Source: Edaphosphingomonas laterariae (lineage in GTDB: Bacteria; Pseudomonadota; Alphaproteobacteria; Sphingomonadales; Sphingomonadaceae). Taken from it: DNA of 44,767 nt. This document shows, in pieces, positions 7,478-15,684 of this stretch; the first letter of the stretch is position 1, and each line of letters opens with the position of its first letter. The notes below the pieces were generated by a model. It worked only from the letters and a program-made list of their open reading frames with translations. It ran no database searches and was not told the DNA's origin. The stretch is from NCBI RefSeq assembly GCF_900188165.1, contig NZ_FZOS01000028.1, forward strand, positions 1 through 44,767, read 5' to 3'. A program made the translations under genes and the position numbers.

Positions 7478-8083
7478 TCACAGATTTGCGGCACTTTCCC
7501 TGAAATGCTTGGCGGCTGGTGATGCAGCACGTGAAGCAAGCATTGCGCGATACATGGTGCGTTCCGACACGCCCGAACGCGCTGCGATCTGTGCCATTGT
7601 CTCGCCCCGAGAATGGCGCTGCCGTGCGTCCGCAATCTGGCGACGGCTCAATGCGCGGGGACGACCTAACCGCGTCCCCCGTCTGCGGGCTTCCTGCAAA
7701 CCAGCCTTGGTGCGCTCGGAAATGAGATTGCGCTCCAGCTCGGCAAAGGCATTCCTGATCTGGTAAAAGCATCTCCCCATCGGGGTCGTCGTGTCGATGC
7801 CTTCGGTCAGGACATGGAATTCGATGCCCTCCGCCTCGAAGTGATCGAACACCTCGAGCGCATGGCGCAGCGACCGAAACGCCCTGTCCATTTTCCAGAT
7901 GACGAAGGTATCGCCGGATCGGAGCGCTTTTAGCGCCTGATCGAAACCGCGCCGCCGTTTCGCCAAGGCGGAGACGCCGTGATCGGAGAAAACGCGGTCG
8001 CATCCCGCATTTGTCAGCGCGAATAATTGCAAATCGAGGTTCTGTTCTTCCGTGCTGACACGGGCATAGCCGATACGCGCCAT
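7478..8083 (-). CDS. Small serine recombinase (resolvase/invertase type)
   Basis: A 201-residue site-specific recombinase. The N-terminal catalytic domain begins ARIGYARVSTEEQNLDLQ with the nucleophilic serine at residue 10. The conserved RRRGFDQALKALRSGDTFVIWKMDRAFRS and GRCFYQIRNAFAELERNLISERT segments follow. A C-terminal helix-turn-helix (GETMAQIAARSGVSERTMY) binds the site. These enzymes resolve cointegrates or invert segments at two-fold symmetric sites with a 2-bp crossover core. The start at 8083 is preferred over 8131 because the family begins at this methionine. A symmetric candidate site lies just upstream (8129-8146). No transposase accompanies it in the window. Confidence 0.92.
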   Translation of the reverse strand: MARIGYARVSTEEQNLDLQLFALTNAGCDRVFSDHGVSALAKRRRGFDQALKALRSGDTFVIWKMDRAFRSLRHALEVFDHFEAEGIEFHVLTEGIDTTTPMGRCFYQIRNAFAELERNLISERTKAGLQEARRRGTRLGRPRALSRRQIADARQRHSRGETMAQIAARSGVSERTMYRAMLASRAASPAAKHFRESAANL

Positions 8084-8128
8084 GAAAAGCGGTGTTCTTT
8101 CAAAGGGTAAATTCACGCCTTCGACTGC

Positions 8129-8146
8129 CAAAAACGTCCGTTTTTG
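8129..8146. promoter_or_regulatory. 18-bp perfect dyad upstream of the resolvase gene; candidate recombination site or operator
   Basis: CAAAAACG (8129-8136), central TC, then CGTTTTTG (8139-8146): two perfect 8-bp arms around a 2-bp centre. It lies 45 bp upstream of the recombinase start. Two-fold symmetry around a dinucleotide is the architecture of serine-recombinase crossover sites. An autoregulatory operator is the alternative. Confidence 0.45.
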
Positions 8147-8351
8147 CTTCGGTCAATCGCGGCGAGTTTAGGTTGCAATATGTGGGCGCACTTCATGCGC
8201 CTCAACCAATAAGCAACTTATTCTTTTTTCGCGATAAATTCAAGAAAAACCGAATGCATCGGAGGTCGCCCCCATCCTGCCTCCCGCGAGGCTTGACAGA
8301 ATCGGACCTTATTGTCGGCGCGAATTGACAGCAAAGGAGGGCGTGGGGGAC

Positions 8352-8891
8352 ATGTCCGCACTTACAAACAGAATTTTCAAAAATGTTGTTGCTGCACCAG
8401 CTTTGGCGCTGGCGACTGCTTCGGCAGCATCTTCTCCGGCAGCGGTTATCGCGCAAGAGCGCCCCGTTGCGGTTCAGCCCTTGGCAGCGAATGGCAATTT
8501 TCAGGCAACGCCCATAGCGTTCCAAACAGTTGATGCCCGCACTAACTCGGTACGTGGAGTACAAGCCGCAGGTGCAGAGGCATCTCGCGACAAAATTGCG
8601 ATTATCGTCTGGGGCGGCAATCGCGATCTACAAAGGCAAGCCTATGCTGCTGCCCTTGATCTTCGCGACCAAGGTGTTCCGCTGGCCTTCATCGTCGGCC
8701 CCGATCTCAACGGCTATACCGAGGACGCGAATTTTCAGGTCTATGCGCGTGGTCTTCCTCAATTTGAAGGTGACGGCGCCAATATCGGCGGCGCCAATGT
8801 GGCTATGGTTCGCCCCGAGGTCGTTCGTATGGGCCGAGCAGCATATGCACGAGGCTTCCCCCGTGAACTGGCTGCGCTTGACGTTCGCTAA
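8352..8891 (+). CDS. Predicted secreted/periplasmic protein, unknown
   Basis: 179 residues starting ATG at 8352 with GGGGG just upstream. The N-terminus (MSALTNRIFKNVVAAPALAL ...) has a basic start followed by an Ala-rich hydrophobic core and an A-x-A-like region near residues 30-36, suggesting a Sec signal peptide. The mature part has an alternating beta/alpha look: KIAIIVWGGNRDLQRQAY, then GVPLAFIVGPDLNGYTED, then NVAMVRPEVVRMGRAAYARG. It resembles a small Rossmann-like or thioredoxin-like domain, but I do not recognise the family. It converges on the 298-residue gene with a single base between the stops. Confidence 0.65.
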   Translation: MSALTNRIFKNVVAAPALALATASAASSPAAVIAQERPVAVQPLAANGNFQATPIAFQTVDARTNSVRGVQAAGAEASRDKIAIIVWGGNRDLQRQAYAAALDLRDQGVPLAFIVGPDLNGYTEDANFQVYARGLPQFEGDGANIGGANVAMVRPEVVRMGRAAYARGFPRELAALDVR

Positions 8892-8892
8892 C

Positions 8893-9789
8893 CTACCCCA
8901 TCCCGAATTCGACGTTTGATTGCCGCACAGGTTCCGCAGGGGCTGGTGCCTGTGCCAGTTGCTGTGCGCCTGAAGCATTGAAATTGAAGGTCGGTGTGAC
9001 CATAGGCCCTTGGCGCGGATCATCGCCCAAGAATGCCAAGTTGCCCACGTCGTCATTGCTACGAACTTGGGCAGCCAAATCGATATCGTCGGCGTTTAAT
9101 CCCTGAGCTTCACGCGATTCCTGCCAGACAATATCGTCTTCAACTTTTGCGATAGTGGCGTCGGATGCCTCAGTTAAGCTTGGCGCTGATGTGCGAGCCC
9201 GACCAATTCTGTCGGCCTCAGACACAATATGCTTGGTCATGCCTTCATTGATCGCGCCCATCTGCTCCAGCGCCTCGGCCTTTTGCGGCGAGCCATCGGG
9301 CGCATCTTGATAAATCAGCATCCAATAGTGGTAGTCGGCCTTGTCCTTGCCTTCGAGGCCGAACTTCGCGGCATCAGCATCAAAATTGTTCAATGACTGG
9401 CTGACGGCCTCATCCATGTCTTCTTCGGCAACCGTCATGCCGTACATCGTGATGCGACCGTTTTCGATAATGGCGCGCTCCCGCGCTTCACGTTGCTCCC
9501 TTTGCAGGTCCGTGACATCATCCCAGCTTATGCCGTTGTCGTCCTTCTTGTCATCGCGGTCGCGACTGGAGACGGTCTTTTCAATCGTATCGATTGAGCC
9601 CGTGACGCCAGAGACGGAGAGGCTTTCCGTCTGCCCCTTCAGGGAGTCAAAGGTGTTCTGGAATGAAAAGTCTTCCGCCGACACACTTGGAGCGGGTGTG
9701 AAACGCGCATAGGGAGGGTTGGAAAAATCTGCACCGCCAAGGGCGTTGATACGCTCAGGATCAATAATGTATTGTGCTTCGTTCGACAA
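8893..9789 (-). CDS. Unknown 298-residue acidic protein
   Basis: No family is recognised. The likely start is TTG at 9789 (reads SNEAQYIIDPERINALGG), because no ATG or GTG gives this frame and a purine-rich GGGGGTGGGG stands just before it. The N-terminal ~75 residues look disordered (Pro/Ser/Phe rich). The centre is charged and helical (WDDVTDLQREQREARERAII; ADYHYWMLIYQDAPDGSPQK), and the C-terminus is Gln/Ala/Pro rich (FNASGAQQLAQAPAPAEPVR). The composition suggests a cytoplasmic or secreted soluble protein without a signal peptide. The leader can fold so that AAACCCCA (9846-9839) pairs with TGGGGTTT overlapping the start codon. Confidence 0.6.
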   Translation of the reverse strand: MSNEAQYIIDPERINALGGADFSNPPYARFTPAPSVSAEDFSFQNTFDSLKGQTESLSVSGVTGSIDTIEKTVSSRDRDDKKDDNGISWDDVTDLQREQREARERAIIENGRITMYGMTVAEEDMDEAVSQSLNNFDADAAKFGLEGKDKADYHYWMLIYQDAPDGSPQKAEALEQMGAINEGMTKHIVSEADRIGRARTSAPSLTEASDATIAKVEDDIVWQESREAQGLNADDIDLAAQVRSNDDVGNLAFLGDDPRQGPMVTPTFNFNASGAQQLAQAPAPAEPVRQSNVEFGMG

Positions 9790-9862
9790 ACCCCACCCCC
9801 ATATGTTTTGTTCTCGCGGGTGTGTTCATCTTAGAGATTGGGGTTTTACGAATTATGAAAAA

Positions 9863-9880
9863 TAGATAAAATTTTATCTA
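9863..9880. promoter_or_regulatory. 18-bp perfect AT-rich palindrome, operator candidate
   Basis: TAGATAAAATTTTATCTA is a perfect palindrome. It overlaps the stop codon of the 153-residue gene (9878-9880) and stands ~75 bp upstream of the 298-residue gene. The arm TTTTATCTAA recurs exactly at 10541-10550 and as TTATCTAA at 10563-10570, in front of the RTX lipase operon. Confidence 0.5.
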
Positions 9881-10339
9881 ATTCTTTGTGCATGTGCGTA
9901 TAACAAACTCAATATAGTCTCTTGCCGCCGTTTTGATACGCCGATCCTTCCATGTTCGGATAATGGCGGCGTTCAGCCCTTCTGGTACATTTTCAGTTTC
10001 AAGAATCTTGTCTGGCAGCAATCCTTGCTCCCAGAATGCATCTATCTGGCAGAGGATATCGTTGTTCAGTTGCACCCGCTCGGCAGGTTTTCTCGCCTTG
10101 CGGCTTGTCGCGTCGGGCAGGGCTTTCCAACGATCCAGCACGTAAGCGATATGGCTCGGGCGGGCACTGGTGATCGCGCCAGTAAGCCATCTGGAGATTG
10201 CGTGCCCTTTAAGTGTTGCGGGACGTTTCGGATCATGGGTCGTGCCACGCATAAGCTCAGTCGGCCCGATGCCTGTTCGCACGCGCTCGGCATTCAACTC
10301 TTCTCGAAGTTCTTCCGTGATTGGTACGAATGCAGCCAT
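9878..10339 (-). CDS. Possible DNA-binding protein of 153 residues
   Basis: Start at 10339 (MAAFVPITEELREELNAER) with GGGAG 5 nt upstream; the longer frame to 10471 has no such site. The middle (LKGHAISRWLTGAITSARPS) has the feel of a helix-turn-helix (GHAISRWLTG), in a context like 'binding to a short list of operators'. The C-terminal half (PEGLNAAIIRTWKDRRIKTA) carries a second similar helix pair. No family name can be given. Its neighbours suggest a regulator: an 18-bp palindrome sits at its 3' end and the same half-sites precede the divergently transcribed lipase operon. This is inference from layout. Confidence 0.55.
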   Translation of the reverse strand: MAAFVPITEELREELNAERVRTGIGPTELMRGTTHDPKRPATLKGHAISRWLTGAITSARPSHIAYVLDRWKALPDATSRKARKPAERVQLNNDILCQIDAFWEQGLLPDKILETENVPEGLNAAIIRTWKDRRIKTAARDYIEFVIRTCTKN

Positions 10340-10540
10340 CAGTCTCCCGCATCTGGCGGCGCGCCACATCGGGCGACAACCGAGTTCTTCTCGCAAAATG
10401 CTCTGACGTTCATTGTGGGATATTCTATCGAAGAATACAAAGAAGTGAAAAGACGCGCGCCATTTATTCACAGATTGTGGGGTGAATGCATACGATTATA
10501 CGACTAATATCTTTTAATTGACTCATGAAATCCCATCGGT

Positions 10541-10570
10541 TTTTATCTAACCTAATTGTAGATTATCTAA
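10541..10570. promoter_or_regulatory. Two direct TTATCTAA boxes 20 bp apart upstream of the RTX lipase operon
   Basis: TTTTATCTAA at 10541-10550 and GATTATCTAA at 10561-10570 are on the same strand exactly 20 bp apart (about two helical turns). They end 20 bp before the ATG at 10591 and match the arm of the palindrome at 9863-9880. This placement is typical of a bound regulator and argues against the earlier in-frame start at 10525. Confidence 0.5.
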
Positions 10571-10590
10571 TAACCACGCGGGGGCGCTTG

Positions 10591-11346
10591 ATGCTTAAAG
10601 GCATTTTGATTTCAATTGGAGTATGTATTGTCGTTGCGGGTGCATTTGTTGGCTATGCTCTCATATTTGAATCGGCTTCCGGCGCATGGAATTACAAGGT
10701 TACTGTGACCATCGAAACCCCCGAAGGGGATGTTTCGGGTTATGCCGTCCGTGAAATATCGAACTCCGTTTCCAATATAGGCCCGAAGTTGCCCGGAAGC
10801 GGCAATCCTGCCGAATATAAGGGCGAGGCCGTTGTGGTCGATCTGGGCGAGCGCGGCCTGGTCTTCGTTCTGCGCGATGACAGGGAGGGAAGCCGCTTCC
10901 TACGCCTCTTCCCCGAAGGCAGCCTCTTCAACGTGGAGGGCATGAAGACCTACAAGAAAACGCTCATTCCCGGCAGAAAAGCGACGCTCAATCCCGAGCA
11001 GTTTCCCGGCTATCAGCCAATCGTCACATTCAAGAATCTCAATGACCCAACCAGCGTGGTGGTTCTGATGAAATGGAAACGGCTCGACCGCATGAAAGAC
11101 GGACGCCAGATCGAACTCACGGAAGATCGCTTCCAAGAGATTTTTGGTGAAGGTGTCCACCTAAAATCCATCGAATATGAAATTACGGATAGGGCTTTAG
11201 GCTACAAGGTTCGTCAGTATCTCCCGTGGATTGAATCATATTTTGGTCGTCAATTTGATGGGAAAAAATATCAGACAGCCGGATCAGAGAACCCGGAAGC
11301 TAACAGGTTTAGCTCGTACTCATTTACCCCGAAAGAAACACAATGA
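10591..11346 (+). CDS. Membrane-anchored periplasmic protein coupled to the RTX lipase
   Basis: 251 residues from ATG at 10591, preceded by GGGGG. One N-terminal membrane helix (ILISIGVCIVVAGAFVGYAL, ~residues 5-24) leaves the remainder outside the cytoplasm. The rest is beta-rich: VTVTIETPEGDVSGYAVREI, then EYKGEAVVVDLGERGLVFVL, then FKNLNDPTSVVVLMKWKR. It contains no catalytic motif I recognise. Its stop overlaps the ATG of the RTX lipase by 4 bp, so the two are translated together. A periplasmic partner such as an immunity protein, chaperone or inhibitor of the lipase is a natural inference; a chance neighbour is unlikely given the overlap. Confidence 0.68.
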   Translation: MLKGILISIGVCIVVAGAFVGYALIFESASGAWNYKVTVTIETPEGDVSGYAVREISNSVSNIGPKLPGSGNPAEYKGEAVVVDLGERGLVFVLRDDREGSRFLRLFPEGSLFNVEGMKTYKKTLIPGRKATLNPEQFPGYQPIVTFKNLNDPTSVVVLMKWKRLDRMKDGRQIELTEDRFQEIFGEGVHLKSIEYEITDRALGYKVRQYLPWIESYFGRQFDGKKYQTAGSENPEANRFSSYSFTPKETQ

Positions 11347-14300
11347 CTTCTGACATTCTAATGAATGCCATCCTATCTTTGGATGCCTACAACCGTGGAT
11401 ATGATGCTGGCGTACAAATTACCGAGCCGGATGATATAACACCATATAAAGTTGGAAACGCCACATTTTTAAAGCAGTCTTCGGTAGCGGAAAGTTCCGA
11501 AGGGGTAACTGCGGGCTTCTACGCTATCGCCTACTCCTACAACGGCGAAACCGTGATCTCCTATCGGGGTACGGATGACTACGACGGCATTACATCAATT
11601 CCGTCATCGCTCGACGCCGCCAATGGCTGGCCTATGGGCGGCGGCTCTATAACGACCGCACAAGGCAGGATGGCATTGGAGTTTTACAAAGATGTCGCCG
11701 ACCTGCCCTATGGCTCGGACCTGAGGAATGTCGCCATCACGCTGACGGGGCATTCCCTCGGCGGTGGGTTGGCTGGATACGTGGCGAGCCTATATGGTCA
11801 GAACGCTGATATATTCGACAGCATGGCTTTTAAGCTGGCTGCCACTGCTACCATAAATGTGGCTTATCATCCGGAATACTATACCGATCCCGAATACTAT
11901 CCCGAGCCGATATTTTCCGACGCGCAGGAACTGGTCTATAACGGCTACAGCACGCCGTGGGAAAACTCACACCCCGAGTACGTCAACGGCTATGAACTAT
12001 CGGGTCAGGTAATATCTGAAGAAAATTGGTACCCGACGCCGGGCGTGGACTCAGTCGGATATAATACATACGATGATGGTGATTTAGATTCTAACGACAA
12101 GCACAGCATGTCGAGTTTCGTCATACGCTATTATGCGGAGGTGGGAGGTGCCAATGATTCCGCCCTCTCAACGGACTGGCAGAATGCCGCGCCTTATTTC
12201 TGGGCGGTTTTATACGATGACCAGCTTGCGCAGGCTATCGGCGCTGATGCGAAGGACGGCACACTGAAAGACGAAGGAAAATACGCGGAAATTGTCCGAA
12301 CCGCCATTGCGTATTCCTCTCTCGAAAAAAATGTCGATGGCACGGGTCTGATATTCGGAGATACCGGAATACGGGCGCTCTATGACGACGCGAACGACCT
12401 CGGTGCACGTATCGCGGACCCTCTCTCGGGCGATCTCTTCGACACCTATGGCACGGTCATTTCCAGAGCATTTGTCGAGTTTGCGGGTTCGCTCGCCCTC
12501 CATGAAATCGAAAAGACCGAATTTGCGGGCGCTATCAACGGCGTCCTCTCACACGATGCGACGAACCACACCCTGACTGTCAATTATGCCGATGCGCTGT
12601 GGATTGCGGCGGGCAAAGGCGCGAACGACATTATCGTCTCCCGCGAAAACATCGTCGAACAGGCATTTGGCGTTGACGAGACGCAGCTTCGCACTGCCAT
12701 GTGGGATTTGTGGCAGAATGACGGGAACGCGGTTTTTGACAAGGTGATCTTCTCGACCGTCGCGCACAGTCTGACGGTTATCCCTTCGAGCGCGGACACG
12801 GAATACGGCCTTGTGATCGCCAACGGCAATAACCAAGACTACCAGAGCCGCGTCGAGATCGACGACGACGCCAATTACCTCGTGATCGGGAGCGATGCGA
12901 AGGACATTATCGTCACGGGAGCTGGCGACACCATTGTTTCGGGTGGCGCTGGCGACGACGACATTACAGGCGGCGTTGGTCAGGACATCATCTTTGGCGG
13001 CGTTGGTCAAGATCATGTGGAGAGTGGCGCTGGCGCGGACGTCGTTTACGGCGGTGATGACAATGACACCTTCATCGCGCAAATCGGGCCGATGGGGCTT
13101 GGCGGCGACACCTATTATGGAGGCGATGCGACCTCCAGAGGATCAGTGGATGGGTGGGATGTAGTCGATTATCGCCAACTCGACACTGAACTCTATGGCC
13201 TCGCATTTGAGCAGGTCGATGCGGGCCATCGCCGCCTCTTCATGTATGTCAAAAATCCGGGAGAAGCTCAGCCACTGGTTTTTGAAAATTATGACGATCT
13301 CTATTCAATAGAGAGCATTTTGCACAATGATTACTTGTTTGACGTGCAGTTTGGGGACGAGGTTGCCAATAACATAAGAGCAGGAGATTCCGGCGGCTCG
13401 GGTGGCGGCATCGTATATGGACGTGGTGGAAACGATGTACTCCGTGGTGCTTCCTATGATACAAACTATCTTTTCGGAGAAGATGGGAACGACACGCTTT
13501 ACAGCGGAGACGCCGTTAACGGATCGAAGAACTTTCTTTGGGGTGGCTCCGGCGATGATACGTTGGTTGGAGATAGGGGCGAAAATCATCTCTACGGGGA
13601 AACCGGAAACGATACCCTGACCATCGCTAATGGCGGTTCTGGCGTCTATGATGGCGGTGCAGATTTCGACCTAGTGAGCGGCAATCTGACGAACAAAATG
13701 TATTTGTTCGCGGACACTCTCTCCGAAGGCGGAACCTACACATTCGTTGATGCGGATGGTAATAACAGCCTTACTGTTAAAAATATGGAACGGGTCGGAT
13801 TGACCCTGTCGCAAACCCATATTGCTGTAACTGATACGCAATCATTCAGCAATTATTACTATGCAAACGATGGAGAATTTAATTATCTATCGTTGTATAA
13901 GGCCATATTCGACTTTTCGGGTTCCGAGACTGCTTTAACACATGACACCGCAGGATACGGCTACGTCAATGGCGTCTACACATTAATGGATTATGAGGTT
14001 AACGGCGGTTCCTACACGCATTACGTGCAAAATGTTGCAGGCGTTGTCGGAAGCAATATGGGCGACACCTATAATCTAAACAGCCAGCAAACAACGCTCT
14101 ACATGGGTACGGGCGACGACACGGTTAATATGGGTTCGCGAACAGCGAACGACGTTATATATTCAGGCGGAAATGACGTCTTCTATTCAGAATACTATCT
14201 TCCCGGAATCACAGTAGATGCCAAGTTCCTGAATACCGATGCCACTGTCACAATCAATTCATCGCTCTATGATAACGGGCTTTCCAAGCTTGATATCCTG

Positions 14301-15683
14301 TTCACGTTTGATGCGGATAATTCCATTCATATCATATGGGAAGGGTCATCATATTCCGCCTCATCGTCGCTAAAATTCTATAATGCCACGCGGATAGATT
14401 TTAACGGCCCGCAGTTGATGAACCCGGGTTCCCCTGACGCATATGTGAAGGCCGCTGAATACTCTCTTGTTGGCAGCACTCCTGTTGCATCGACACTTGA
14501 AGGCACGTTGGGGCACGACACGATTGTGAGTCGCTCGGGATACGGACAAGCCCTTATCGGCCTATGGGGTGATGACAAACTCTATGGGTATGACGGGGCC
14601 GATACCCTTCAAGGGGGCGCAGGCGACGACACGCTCTATGGCGGCACGGGTGACGACGTTCTGACGGGAGGCGCGGATAATGACGAGTTCATTTTTGAAA
14701 GCGGCTTCGGACATGACACAATTACGGATTTTGTGAGAGGCAGCGACAAGATTACATTCGACAGCCTTTCGGGCATCGACGATATGTCAGACCTGACATT
14801 CTCGGCAGAAACTCCGACCAGCACGCGCATCGCGGTTGACAGCAATAACTGGGTGATCGTCGCCAATCAGGAGTTTGATAGTTGGCTGGTATCTGATTTT
14901 GGTTTCTCTACCCTCCTCCCCGTCAATGGCACGTCGGCAAATGACATTCTGGATGGCACGTCGGCCGCTGAAGAGTTCCATGCGGGCGCGGGTAATGATT
15001 ACGTGTATGCCGGTGCTGGCAATGACGTTCTCTATGGAGAGGACGGGGACGATATCCTTGCGGGTCAGTTCGGCAATGACACCCTGTATGGCGGCAATGG
15101 CGGGGATTACCTCTGGGGCAATGAAGGCAACGACACGCTATATGGCGGGGCTGGCGTGGACGCGCTTCGCGGCCTTGAGGGTGACGACATCCTGCATGGC
15201 GGCGACGGCAACGACAATCTTCGCGGCGACGATGTGGATTCCGACCCGAGTTTTGCAGGAGCAGGCAACGACATCCTTTATGGTGACGCAGGCAACGACA
15301 GCCTCGCAGGTGGTGCTGGCAACGACATTTTGCGCGGCGGAACGGGGCAAGACAGCCTCTGGGGCAATGCGGGATCGGATACCTTCCTCTTTATGGCGGA
15401 AGATTTGGACGGCAACCGCGACTATATCTACGACTTCACGGTTGGGAGTGGTGGCGACATGATCGACATTTCCGACGTGCTTTCGGGATACGACAGCGCC
15501 AACGACAATCTCGCCGATTTCGTGTCCATCCTGACGGGCGGCTCCTACACGCGGATTAGCGTTGATATCGACGGCACGGGCACGAATTACGGCTCGCAGA
15601 GCATCATCCAGATACAGGGTGTGACAGGTCTGACGCTGAATGACCTGACCACCAACGGTAATCTGATTGTCGAGGCGGCTTAG
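11343..15683 (+). CDS. RTX-repeat exoprotein with N-terminal lipase (alpha/beta-hydrolase) domain
   Basis: A 1446-residue protein without a signal peptide, built for type I secretion. Residues ~1-270 form a lipase-like domain: oxyanion-region motif YRGTDD (74-79), nucleophile elbow GHSLG (136-140; Ser138), and a candidate catalytic His254 in NDKHSMSSF. Blocks of Ca-binding nonapeptides (GGxGxDxxx) occur at ~516-576, ~682-779, ~1072-1116 and ~1196-1346. The last ~100 residues (DTFLFMAEDLDGNRDYIYDF ... DMIDISDVL ... NLIVEA) resemble the C-terminal type I secretion target domain (VCA0849 type). Lipid or phospholipid hydrolysis outside the cell is expected. No type I exporter genes are in the window, so export would use host machinery. 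Codon use is noticeably more AT-rich around 13.7-14.5 kb than in neighbouring genes. Confidence 0.9.
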   Translation: MTSDILMNAILSLDAYNRGYDAGVQITEPDDITPYKVGNATFLKQSSVAESSEGVTAGFYAIAYSYNGETVISYRGTDDYDGITSIPSSLDAANGWPMGGGSITTAQGRMALEFYKDVADLPYGSDLRNVAITLTGHSLGGGLAGYVASLYGQNADIFDSMAFKLAATATINVAYHPEYYTDPEYYPEPIFSDAQELVYNGYSTPWENSHPEYVNGYELSGQVISEENWYPTPGVDSVGYNTYDDGDLDSNDKHSMSSFVIRYYAEVGGANDSALSTDWQNAAPYFWAVLYDDQLAQAIGADAKDGTLKDEGKYAEIVRTAIAYSSLEKNVDGTGLIFGDTGIRALYDDANDLGARIADPLSGDLFDTYGTVISRAFVEFAGSLALHEIEKTEFAGAINGVLSHDATNHTLTVNYADALWIAAGKGANDIIVSRENIVEQAFGVDETQLRTAMWDLWQNDGNAVFDKVIFSTVAHSLTVIPSSADTEYGLVIANGNNQDYQSRVEIDDDANYLVIGSDAKDIIVTGAGDTIVSGGAGDDDITGGVGQDIIFGGVGQDHVESGAGADVVYGGDDNDTFIAQIGPMGLGGDTYYGGDATSRGSVDGWDVVDYRQLDTELYGLAFEQVDAGHRRLFMYVKNPGEAQPLVFENYDDLYSIESILHNDYLFDVQFGDEVANNIRAGDSGGSGGGIVYGRGGNDVLRGASYDTNYLFGEDGNDTLYSGDAVNGSKNFLWGGSGDDTLVGDRGENHLYGETGNDTLTIANGGSGVYDGGADFDLVSGNLTNKMYLFADTLSEGGTYTFVDADGNNSLTVKNMERVGLTLSQTHIAVTDTQSFSNYYYANDGEFNYLSLYKAIFDFSGSETALTHDTAGYGYVNGVYTLMDYEVNGGSYTHYVQNVAGVVGSNMGDTYNLNSQQTTLYMGTGDDTVNMGSRTANDVIYSGGNDVFYSEYYLPGITVDAKFLNTDATVTINSSLYDNGLSKLDILFTFDADNSIHIIWEGSSYSASSSLKFYNATRIDFNGPQLMNPGSPDAYVKAAEYSLVGSTPVASTLEGTLGHDTIVSRSGYGQALIGLWGDDKLYGYDGADTLQGGAGDDTLYGGTGDDVLTGGADNDEFIFESGFGHDTITDFVRGSDKITFDSLSGIDDMSDLTFSAETPTSTRIAVDSNNWVIVANQEFDSWLVSDFGFSTLLPVNGTSANDILDGTSAAEEFHAGAGNDYVYAGAGNDVLYGEDGDDILAGQFGNDTLYGGNGGDYLWGNEGNDTLYGGAGVDALRGLEGDDILHGGDGNDNLRGDDVDSDPSFAGAGNDILYGDAGNDSLAGGAGNDILRGGTGQDSLWGNAGSDTFLFMAEDLDGNRDYIYDFTVGSGGDMIDISDVLSGYDSANDNLADFVSILTGGSYTRISVDIDGTGTNYGSQSIIQIQGVTGLTLNDLTTNGNLIVEAA
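12890..13070 (+). repeat. RTX nonapeptide block 1
   Basis: Tandem GGxGxD-type codon repeats (GGAGDDDITGGVGQDIIFGG and following) encode calcium-binding beta-roll turns in the lipase protein. Confidence 0.8.
14930..15380 (+). repeat. RTX nonapeptide block 4 (largest)
   Basis: The longest run of repeats in the RTX protein, with units such as GAGNDVLYGEDGDDILAG. Repeated GGCAATGAC/GGCAACGAC words at nucleotide level make this region prone to recombination-driven length change. Confidence 0.8.
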
Positions 15684-15684
15684 G

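Noticed and set aside
6969-8003. 344-codon minus-strand frame extending the membrane protein upstream
   Set aside because: The upstream half lies out of frame over the resolvase gene and has Arg/Ser-rich shadow composition; GTG at 7445 has a strong ribosome site.
8293-8320. TTGACA promoter in front of the secreted-protein gene
   Set aside because: TTGACA at 8293 has no acceptable -10 hexamer at 16-18 bp spacing.
12890-15380. CRISPR-like or tandem-repeat array
   Set aside because: The periodic GGC/GAC-rich repeats are in-frame codons of RTX nonapeptides inside an open gene; no constant repeat-spacer structure exists.
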